Source of the DNA: an uncultured Actinomycetes bacterium
GTDB lineage: Bacteria; Actinomycetota; Actinomycetes; Nanopelagicales; Nanopelagicaceae
Reading direction: 5' to 3'
DNA: 6,346 nt
Assembly: GCA_903901905.1 (NCBI GenBank)
Contig: CAIUSQ010000125.1
Coordinates: 1 to 6,346 of the forward strand
A program made the translations under genes and the position numbers. The notes beneath the pieces are model-generated. The model was not told the DNA's origin. It saw only the letters and a list, made by a program, of their open reading frames with translations, and did no database searches. Below, piece by piece: positions 1 through 5,434 of the stretch (position 1 is the stretch's first letter; each line of letters starts with the position of its first letter).

Positions 1-66
1 CTAGCCACACTCCCGTACTTCAAGGTTTTTAAGGCCCTCATCGGCTACCCTCGTGCTCGTGACTGA
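1..66 (+). CDS. Possible C-terminal end of an upstream gene (partial, unidentified)
   Basis: Frame 1 is open from the window edge to a TGA at 64-66 and would encode 21 residues ending in GYPRARD. I do not recognise the family. The piece is hydrophobic and basic (LPYFKVFKALIG), with no motif to name. Two things support a real gene. Many codons end in C, and the stop sits in the string GTGACTGA, giving an 8-base overlap with the preferred sepH start, a common arrangement in compact operons. Against it, 21 open codons occur by chance about one time in three. If real, sepH could be translationally coupled to this gene. Confidence 0.45.
   Translation, partial: LATLPYFKVFKALIGYPRARD
46..51 (+). 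promoter_or_regulatory. Candidate -10 box (TACCCT) for leaderless sepH transcription
   Basis: TACCCT fits TANNNT and ends seven bases before the GTG at 59. A transcript starting about seven bases past the box would begin at or next to that start codon. No Shine-Dalgarno-like purine run and no clear -35 hexamer are visible. The box lies inside the possible upstream reading frame. Confidence 0.4.
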
Positions 67-907
67 ACTACGACTAGATGGGCGGACCGATGATGGTCTC
101 TATCTATCTTTGCGTGATCATGATGGCCAGGAATACACCATTCGCGTTAGTGACACCTTGCGTGCGACAGTTAATCAACAGCGTTTGAACTCTGTTCCAG
201 TAAATGAAGAGCCTACGATTTCGATTAAAGAGATACAGAGATTGCTTCGCTCTGGCCAAACAGGCGAGCAAATTGCGCGTGACTACGGTGTTTCAATTGA
301 AAAAATAGATCGCTTCTCAGGTCCTATTGTTTCCGAGCGTATCTACATAATCGATCAGGCACAGCAAATAGTTGTACGAAAAGAAATTGATCGGGACCCA
401 ATCACATTACTTGGAACGATTACTTCCCGACTTGCTCCACGCGGAATTGATGCTTCAACCTTGTCGTGGGACACATGGCGATTAGAAAATGGAACCTGGA
501 CGATTGAACTTCACTATCCAAATACAGGTGGTATTGGGGTAGCTCAGTGGAGTTTTGATTCATTACTTCGCACCCTGACATCTATGGATGAAAATGCGCG
601 TTGGATGATGGGCGATGAACCCGCGCCCCGCCAAATTTCAAAACCAGGGTTAGTAACAACAGAATCGACACATCCATCAGATCGTCGAAGTACAGAAAAT
701 CAGATTGGAAAGGTTGTAGTAAAAGATCGCTTTGATGAGTTTGAGGACGAAGAGTTTGAGAACGAAAAGATTGCGCCCCTTGTTCCAAGGTTGGCTGTCA
801 TTCGTGAAGAGCCAGATGATGAAGCATCCCGTGATGGAATTACTGCGCGAGCAAAAGTTCCAAGTTGGGACGAAATAATGTTTGGAATTAAGCCTGACGA
901 TAAGTAG
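59..907 (+). CDS. sepH: SepH-family cell-division protein (DUF3071), FtsZ assembly regulator
   Basis: This 282-residue protein matches SepH, an actinobacterial protein that binds FtsZ and promotes its assembly at the septum. Residues 1-40 form the conserved N-terminal block (TELRLDG, then DGQEYTI). A helix-turn-helix segment lies at about 55-98, with the family hallmark of GEQIARDYGVS followed by FSGPIVSER; in known SepH proteins this region acts on FtsZ. A second folded part at 136-170 contains several Trp residues. Residues 185-262 look disordered and are strongly acidic around 225-240. The C-terminal motif PSWDEIMFG (268-276) corresponds to the conserved SepH tail helix, linked to self-association. 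The GTG at 59 is preferred over the in-frame GTG at 53 because it gives the usual family N-terminus and fits the -10 spacing. The gene ends 12 bases from the convergent phosphatase gene. Confidence 0.93.
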   Translation: MTELRLDGRTDDGLYLSLRDHDGQEYTIRVSDTLRATVNQQRLNSVPVNEEPTISIKEIQRLLRSGQTGEQIARDYGVSIEKIDRFSGPIVSERIYIIDQAQQIVVRKEIDRDPITLLGTITSRLAPRGIDASTLSWDTWRLENGTWTIELHYPNTGGIGVAQWSFDSLLRTLTSMDENARWMMGDEPAPRQISKPGLVTTESTHPSDRRSTENQIGKVVVKDRFDEFEDEEFENEKIAPLVPRLAVIREEPDDEASRDGITARAKVPSWDEIMFGIKPDDK

Positions 908-919
908 TTAGCTCACTCA

Positions 920-2026
920 TTAACTTAGTGTTGTGGTAAACAGTCCAACCTGAGATTCAATCTGACTATCGCCACCGTGGTGGCCAACCATCGCACCTTC
1001 TTTATCTGCTCTTTCGGGGTCAAGAAATACAACACCATCACGTGCAATAGCAATCACATCTCCCATGCGATCTGCCGCATCCTGACTGACCTCTTCACCA
1101 AAAATGCCACGCGCGATTGCATCTTCTCGTGTTAAAACCAACGCCTTCTCCTTCAAAAACTCATTCCATAGTGATGCAGCATCATCTCTAGCATTCTTGC
1201 TTTCACTTTCTAAATAAATATGACGAGCTCTTGGCTCACCAGCTACAACGCTTACTCCGGTAAGTAACGGATTGCCTTGCCCGATAGTGATTTTTTCTTG
1301 GACATTAACCATTCCATGGTCAGAGGTAATCCAAATGCGTGTTCCTTTTGGAACTTCCTTCATGAGGTTTTGAGTGAGCTGATCAATCATTGCAAGGGCT
1401 GAAATCCACTTATCGCTTCCTACGCCATCACTATGACCGGCCGAGTCCAAGTCATTTACGTAAAGGTAGACAAATGAAGGTGTCTTTTGTAAGGCATCTC
1501 TTGTTTCACTCACTAAATCACTTACAAGGTTTGCACCTTTGTACTGAGCGCCACGGAAAACAGCGCGTGTAAATCCTGAGTTTTCATATCTTTTTGCTGC
1601 AACATGAGTGACGTTAATTCCAGTAAGGGATGCGCGTTGAAACAATGTTTGAACTGGCTGCCAATTTTCAGGATCGACCCGTTCGTCCCATTTGAGGGCG
1701 TTTAGTAATCTCCCACCGCTTCGAGGAACTCGAACTGTATAACCAAGCATTCCATGTGAACCAGGCATTACCCCTGTAGTTAAAGTAGCTAGTGATGTTG
1801 CCGTTGTTGATGGAAAAGCTGTTTGTATAACGCCATGGTTAACCATTCGAGAGATTGTTGGCATAACTTGTGAATATTTTTCTAGAACATCAAAGCCAAA
1901 TCCATCTATAAGAAAAAGAAGTTCGCGTCCCATAGGAGAAACGCCAACATTTAAGTGATCCGTAGCGCTTTCTAACCCAAGGGATGAAAAAATCGAAGGC
2001 GTTATTTGGGATAAATGCACGTGCAT
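920..2026 (-). CDS. Alkaline phosphatase superfamily protein (type I phosphodiesterase / nucleotide pyrophosphatase-like)
   Basis: This 368-residue protein belongs to the PF01663-type metal-dependent hydrolases that cleave phosphodiester or pyrophosphate bonds. All expected two-metal site elements are visible: D41 in LLFLIDG, the probable nucleophile T75 in FPSTT, D194 and H198 in NDLDSAGH, D236-H237 in SDHG, and H350 in GHHGG. There is no clear signal peptide, so a cytoplasmic site is likely; the true substrate cannot be told from sequence. The start is uncertain. The ATG at 2026 has a GGGAAG purine run only two bases upstream, whereas an in-frame GTG at 2020 would sit eight bases from that run and give a protein two residues shorter. 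The start lies on a 12-bp palindrome. The gene is divergent from psuG and convergent with sepH. Confidence 0.88.
   Translation of the reverse strand: MHVHLSQITPSIFSSLGLESATDHLNVGVSPMGRELLFLIDGFGFDVLEKYSQVMPTISRMVNHGVIQTAFPSTTATSLATLTTGVMPGSHGMLGYTVRVPRSGGRLLNALKWDERVDPENWQPVQTLFQRASLTGINVTHVAAKRYENSGFTRAVFRGAQYKGANLVSDLVSETRDALQKTPSFVYLYVNDLDSAGHSDGVGSDKWISALAMIDQLTQNLMKEVPKGTRIWITSDHGMVNVQEKITIGQGNPLLTGVSVVAGEPRARHIYLESESKNARDDAASLWNEFLKEKALVLTREDAIARGIFGEEVSQDAADRMGDVIAIARDGVVFLDPERADKEGAMVGHHGGDSQIESQVGLFTTTLS
2015..2026. repeat. 12-bp perfect palindrome over the phosphatase start codon
   Basis: ATGCACGTGCAT reads the same on both strands and does not extend further (A at both 2014 and 2027). 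It contains the phosphatase ATG (2026 to 2024 on the minus strand) and the alternative GTG, and encodes Met-His-Val-His. It lies 33 bases before the psuG start. It could be an operator for either gene, or coincidence: about one or two such palindromes are expected by chance in a window of this size. Confidence 0.5.
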
Positions 2027-2058
2027 ATCTTCCCACGAATGTGTATTAGAGTTTGTCC
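2027..2058. promoter_or_regulatory. Divergent intergenic region between the phosphatase gene and psuG
   Basis: These 32 bases must hold at least part of the start signals of two divergent genes. On the plus strand TAGAGT (2047-2052) is placed for a leaderless psuG transcript. On the minus strand a GGGAAG purine run precedes the phosphatase start, and TAATAC (2048-2043) further upstream is a weak -10 candidate. No convincing -35 hexamer is visible for either side. The promoters probably overlap, which would allow joint or competing control. Confidence 0.5.
2047..2052 (+). promoter_or_regulatory. Candidate -10 box (TAGAGT) for leaderless psuG transcription
   Basis: TAGAGT fits TANNNT and ends six bases before the ATG at 2059, the spacing expected when transcription starts at the A of the start codon. 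No Shine-Dalgarno sequence precedes the ATG, which favours this reading and also favours the ATG over the in-frame TTG at 2053. Confidence 0.45.
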
Positions 2059-2961
2059 ATGATCAGCGCAATAAAGTATTCACCTGAGGTAGCCCAGGCA
2101 ATAAAAGCGGGCAAGCCCATAGTTGCCCTTGAATCTACGATCATTAGCCACGGATTGCCACGTCCATCAAATCTTGAGGTTGCAAAGCAGTGTGAAGAGA
2201 TTGTCCGAAAAGGTGGAGCAGTTCCGGCCACTATCGCATTACTAGATGGAAAGATTTTAATTGGGCTTGAACCACATGAACTTGAAGCGATTGCAAATCG
2301 TGATGATATTGCAAAAGCTTCGATCCGAGATCTTGCGGTAATCGTTTCACAAAACAAAAGTGCAGCAACAACAGTCGCGGCAACAGCTCATATCGCAGCT
2401 GTTGCAGGAATCAAAGTTTTCGCAACTGGCGGATTAGGTGGAGTTCACCGAGGTGCATCACAATCATTTGATGAGTCGGCAGATCTAACCGCTTTGTCGC
2501 AACTTGATATAACTGTAGTTTGCGCAGGTGTAAAGTCAATCTTGGACGTGCATGCAACTCTTGAGCGCTTAGAAACTTTATCTATAGGGATAGTTGGTTA
2601 CAAGACCAACTCATTCCCAGGCTTTTATCTAACTGACTCTGGTTTTACTCTAGAACACCGTGTTGAAAACGCTGCAGAGATTGCAAAGATAATAAGAACT
2701 CGAACAGATATTGCAACGCAGTTTAAATCTTTAGTCGTTGCTAACCCTGTGGCAGTAGAGATGCCTAGAGCCCGGCATGATGAGATATTGGCAAGTGGCT
2801 TAGCACGCGCCAAGCAAGAAGGAATTGATGGCAAGGCTGTGACTCCGTTTTTACTAGAGCACTTCCACAAAGCATCTAATGGTGAGTCGCTGAAGATAAA
2901 TACCGAAATCATTAAATCTAACTGCGCCCTTGCGGCAGAGATTGCTGTTGTACTCTCATGA
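2059..2961 (+). CDS. psuG: Pseudouridine-5'-phosphate glycosidase
   Basis: PsuG reversibly splits pseudouridine 5'-phosphate into uracil and ribose 5-phosphate, breaking a C-C glycosidic bond in the cytoplasm with a manganese cofactor. The 300-residue protein is close in length to E. coli PsuG (312) and keeps its diagnostic blocks: VALESTIISHG (23-32), FATGGLGGVHRGA (121-133), CAGVKSILD (155-163) and TPFLLE (262-267). The key residues are present. By comparison with E. coli recalled from memory, K159 matches the Schiff-base lysine K166, E25 matches E31, H130 matches H137, and D142 matches the metal ligand D149. The ATG at 2059 is chosen over the TTG at 2053 because of the -10 spacing and the family N-terminus (xYSPEV). 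The stop overlaps the next start as ATGA, so the two genes are probably co-translated. Confidence 0.96.
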   Translation: MISAIKYSPEVAQAIKAGKPIVALESTIISHGLPRPSNLEVAKQCEEIVRKGGAVPATIALLDGKILIGLEPHELEAIANRDDIAKASIRDLAVIVSQNKSAATTVAATAHIAAVAGIKVFATGGLGGVHRGASQSFDESADLTALSQLDITVVCAGVKSILDVHATLERLETLSIGIVGYKTNSFPGFYLTDSGFTLEHRVENAAEIAKIIRTRTDIATQFKSLVVANPVAVEMPRARHDEILASGLARAKQEGIDGKAVTPFLLEHFHKASNGESLKINTEIIKSNCALAAEIAVVLS

Positions 2962-3839
2962 AGAAAATTCTCTGTATAGGCGATATTGCACTGGATGTAA
3001 TTTCTCAACTAAAAGAGCCAATTAACTACGGAAACGATACGGCGAGTAAAATTTCCAGCCACCCAGGGGGTCAAGCTGCCAACGTTGCTACGTGGATCAC
3101 GCGCACAAATACTAAAGCGCATTTAGTTGCAAGAACTGGAAATGATCCTGTTGGTTTTGCACTCATCTCTGACTTAGATAAGTACGGAGTTGAGCACTTA
3201 AACTTGATGCACTCTGGGCGCCCAACAGGTGTTGTGGTGATCTTGGTTGACTCTAATGGTGAGCGAACGATGTTTCCAGATAATGGTGCCAACGCTGATT
3301 TAGAGGTTGCAGATCTTCCTCCTCTTGATGATATTGATGGCGTCTATCTAAGTGGCTACGCGCTCCTTGATTTTCGAAGTCGTGATTCAGTACTTGCGAT
3401 GGTAAAAAAAGTTAAGGCAGCTCGCAAACCAATTTTCTTCGACCCCACAACTACTGGAGCAATGAAAATCGTATCTCGTGAAGAGGTCTTGTCATGGGTC
3501 TCTCTCATGGATGGAATTCTTTTAAACTCTGAAGAGGCTTTGTATCTAGCTGCTGAAACTGATGTTGAAATTGCCGAAAAGAAATTAACCGAGTACACCC
3601 CCCTTGTTGTAATCAAGTTGGGATCTAAAGGTGCCATGGGAATCAATGCAGGACAGACATCTAAAGTTCCTGCAGTGACTACAAATGTTGTCGATACCAC
3701 TGGAGCAGGTGATTCATTTGCCGCTGGGTTTATTCCAAAATGGCTTGAAACCGGTGATCTAACTCAAGCACTTTCAGCCGGTGCCGCTCTTGCAGCAAGG
3801 TGCGTTGCATCCATTGGGGCGCGCCCTCCCCTAAATTAA
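2958..3839 (+). CDS. psuK: PfkB-family sugar kinase, probable pseudouridine kinase
   Basis: This 293-residue ribokinase/PfkB-fold kinase transfers phosphate from ATP to a sugar hydroxyl. The first signature is at 36-44 (PGGQAANVA) and the second, the anion hole, at 246-254 (DTTGAGDSF) with catalytic base D252. The N-terminal strand ILCIGDIALDV carries the usual substrate-binding Asp. The protein appears intact. Specificity is inferred from context: the gene starts inside the psuG stop codon (ATGA, 4-base overlap), and PsuG needs pseudouridine 5'-phosphate, which PsuK makes from pseudouridine. PfkB members are hard to separate by sequence, so ribokinase- or adenosine-kinase-like activity remains possible. 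No Shine-Dalgarno sequence lies before the start, which fits coupling to psuG. Confidence 0.85.
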   Translation: MKKILCIGDIALDVISQLKEPINYGNDTASKISSHPGGQAANVATWITRTNTKAHLVARTGNDPVGFALISDLDKYGVEHLNLMHSGRPTGVVVILVDSNGERTMFPDNGANADLEVADLPPLDDIDGVYLSGYALLDFRSRDSVLAMVKKVKAARKPIFFDPTTTGAMKIVSREEVLSWVSLMDGILLNSEEALYLAAETDVEIAEKKLTEYTPLVVIKLGSKGAMGINAGQTSKVPAVTTNVVDTTGAGDSFAAGFIPKWLETGDLTQALSAGAALAARCVASIGARPPLN

Positions 3840-3852
3840 TCAACTGTCTTGG

Positions 3853-3858
3853 CAGAAT
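3853..3858 (+). promoter_or_regulatory. Candidate -10 box (CAGAAT) for the topoisomerase gene
   Basis: CAGAAT is a five-of-six match to TANNNT-type boxes such as TAGAAT and ends six bases before the ATG at 3865, the spacing of a leaderless start. The 25-base gap after psuK has no terminator-like hairpin and no Shine-Dalgarno sequence, so read-through from psuGK is also possible. Confidence 0.35.
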
Positions 3859-3864
3859 GCGCAC

Positions 3865-5397
3865 ATGGCAAATGCGAAGACGCCCGTGAAAACTGCGGTA
3901 AAGGGTAAGAAACCTACTGGCCCAAAGCCTGGTGAATATCCAGGAAAAATAATTGATATCGATGTATCGAAAGAAGTCTCTGAGTCTTTTCTTGAATACG
4001 CATACTCTGTTATTTATTCACGTGCATTACCTGATGCTCGCGATGGATTAAAGCCAGTTCACCGGAGAATTTTGCATCAGATGGCAGATATGGGCCTTCG
4101 ACCAGAACGTGGACATGTAAAGAGTGCTCGAGTTGTCGGTGAAGTGATGGGTAAGTTGCACCCACACGGTGATGGTGCAATTTATGATGCGCTCGTTCGC
4201 ATGGCACAAAGTTTTTCAATGGGCTTGCCATTAATTGATGGTCACGGAAATTTTGGTTCGTTAGATGCAGGCCCGGCAGCTATGCGATATACCGAGGCAA
4301 GATTGGCCGCGGCTGCAATGGCTATGGTTGCTGAAGCCGACGAAGACACTGTTGATTTTGGACCAAACTATGATGGACAACTATCCGAACCAATCGTTTT
4401 ACCAGCTGCCTATCCAAATCTTTTAGTAAACGGTGGGTCTGGAATTGCCGTGGGTATGGCAACAAACATGGCGCCACATAATCTTGGTGAAGTAATTGCA
4501 GCTACTAAGCATTTGATTGAGAACCCGACTGCAACCGTTAAACAGTTAATGAAGTTTGTACCCGGTCCTGATTTTCCAACTGGTGGTGAAATTGTTGGTT
4601 TAGAAGGTGTCCGCGAGGCTTACGCAACTGGAAAAGGCTCCTTTAAAGTTAGAGCAACGGTTGAAATTGAGAAGGTGACCAGTCGCAAGATGGGAATCAT
4701 CATCAAAGAGCTTCCTTACACAATTGGACCAGAAAAAGTAGTTGAACGTATCGCTACGTTAGTTAAGAATAAAAAAATTCAAGGAATTAGCGACATCATT
4801 GACTTGACCGATGGGCAGACAGGAACAAATGTTGTCATTGAGCTAAAGAATGGCTTTGAACCAGAAGAAGTTCTCGAAAAGCTCTATGCGCTGACTCCAA
4901 TGGAGGATGCTTTTGCAATTAACGCAGTCGCATTAGTAAAAGGCAAGCCCCAGACTCTTGGATTAAAAGAGTTGCTGAAGGTCTTTATCGATCACCGTAT
5001 CGAAGTTATTCGCCGTCGATCTGAGTTTCGTAAAGCAAAGGCCCAATCAAGACTTGGCTTAGTGGATGGCCTTTTGAAGGCGATAATCGATATTGATAAG
5101 GTCATTAAGATTATTCGAGCCAGTGATGATGCTGCTCAAGCCAAAGATAAGTTGATTAAAGACTTTAAGTTAAATGAAGAGCAGGCAACTTATATTTTAG
5201 ACATGCCACTTCGACGTTTAACCAAGATGAGCAAAATTGAACTCGAGACTGAGCAAAAAGAACTTAAATCTGTAATTGCTGAGTTAACAAAACTTCTAAA
5301 AAGTGAAGAAGCAATTAAAGCTCAAGTGTCAGAAGAGTTAACGGCAGTGGGCAAGGCCTTTGCTGCCCCACGTCGTACTCGAATTGGTGCTGTTTAA
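3865..5397 (+). CDS. parC: Type IIA DNA topoisomerase subunit A (ParC/GyrA-like), C-terminal domain absent
   Basis: This subunit cuts and rejoins both DNA strands and needs an ATPase partner (ParE/GyrB-like) not seen here. After a basic, probably disordered tail (1-27) come the winged-helix region with KSARVVGEVMG (86-96) and HPHGD (99-103), the catalytic R141-Y142 in MRYTEARL, the tower with GIAVGMATNMAPHN (193-206, DNA-intercalating Ile about 194), and the coiled-coil C-gate (about 370-490) with LDMPLRRLTKM. The protein stops at residue 510 with PRRTRIGAV, equivalent to the end of the GyrA 59-kDa core. The C-terminal beta-pinwheel, which makes typical GyrA/ParC proteins about 750-850 residues, is missing, and no GyrA-box exists. 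G104 replaces the serine equivalent to E. coli GyrA S83; D108 matches D87. ParC versus second GyrA cannot be settled here; without a wrapping domain, relaxation or decatenation is more likely than supercoiling. Confidence 0.93.
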   Translation: MANAKTPVKTAVKGKKPTGPKPGEYPGKIIDIDVSKEVSESFLEYAYSVIYSRALPDARDGLKPVHRRILHQMADMGLRPERGHVKSARVVGEVMGKLHPHGDGAIYDALVRMAQSFSMGLPLIDGHGNFGSLDAGPAAMRYTEARLAAAAMAMVAEADEDTVDFGPNYDGQLSEPIVLPAAYPNLLVNGGSGIAVGMATNMAPHNLGEVIAATKHLIENPTATVKQLMKFVPGPDFPTGGEIVGLEGVREAYATGKGSFKVRATVEIEKVTSRKMGIIIKELPYTIGPEKVVERIATLVKNKKIQGISDIIDLTDGQTGTNVVIELKNGFEPEEVLEKLYALTPMEDAFAINAVALVKGKPQTLGLKELLKVFIDHRIEVIRRRSEFRKAKAQSRLGLVDGLLKAIIDIDKVIKIIRASDDAAQAKDKLIKDFKLNEEQATYILDMPLRRLTKMSKIELETEQKELKSVIAELTKLLKSEEAIKAQVSEELTAVGKAFAAPRRTRIGAV

Positions 5398-5407
5398 TCC
5401 AACTAGA

Positions 5408-5413
5408 TAGACT
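5408..5413 (+). promoter_or_regulatory. Candidate -10 box (TAGACT) for the ABC-F gene
   Basis: TAGACT fits TANNNT and ends five bases before the GTG at 5419. A weak -35-like TTGGTG lies at 5384-5389, 18 bases upstream, inside the end of the topoisomerase gene. No Shine-Dalgarno sequence precedes the GTG. The box overlaps the left arm of the inverted repeat at 5412-5434. Confidence 0.4.
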
Positions 5414-5434
5414 TGGGTGTGATTTCAACCCAAG
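5412..5434. repeat. Inverted repeat enclosing the ABC-F start codon in its loop
   Basis: CTTGGGT (5412-5418) and ACCCAAG (5428-5434) are perfect 7-base complements separated by a 9-base loop (5419-5427) that begins exactly with the GTG start codon. In a read-through transcript this could form a small hairpin presenting the start codon; as DNA it could be an operator overlapping the -10 box. No U-tract follows, so it is not an intrinsic terminator. A 7-bp stem with a short loop is expected a few times per window by chance, so position is the main argument. Confidence 0.45.

Noticed and set aside
53..55. GTG at 53 as the sepH start (two residues longer)
   Set aside because: The GTG at 59 gives the usual SepH N-terminus, fits the TACCCT spacing and forms the GTGACTGA overlap. 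The upstream GTG is not excluded.
901..927. Hairpin between the convergent genes (AGTTA 906-910 with TAACT 921-925)
   Set aside because: It has only five AT-rich base pairs, a 10-base loop and no T-tract, too weak to call a terminator.
2053..2055. TTG at 2053 as the psuG start
   Set aside because: It directly abuts the TAGAGT box, leaving no room for a promoter-to-start spacing, has no ribosome site, and a better ATG follows two codons later.
2625..3008. Open frame of 127 codons on the minus strand across psuG and psuK
   Set aside because: It lies fully antisense to two well-supported enzymes, has no recognisable motif and has a Ser/Ala-rich composition typical of a shadow frame.
3356..3700. 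Open frame of 114 codons on the minus strand inside psuK
   Set aside because: It is antisense to conserved kinase motifs and shows no independent start signal or family resemblance.
3840..3864. Terminator between psuK and the topoisomerase gene
   Set aside because: The 25 bases contain no stable stem and no T-tract; read-through is plausible.
5380..5420. Frameshift as the cause of the short topoisomerase protein
   Set aside because: The sequence after 5397 in the other frames shows no C-terminal-domain coding, and the ABC-F gene starts at 5419, so there is no hidden remainder.
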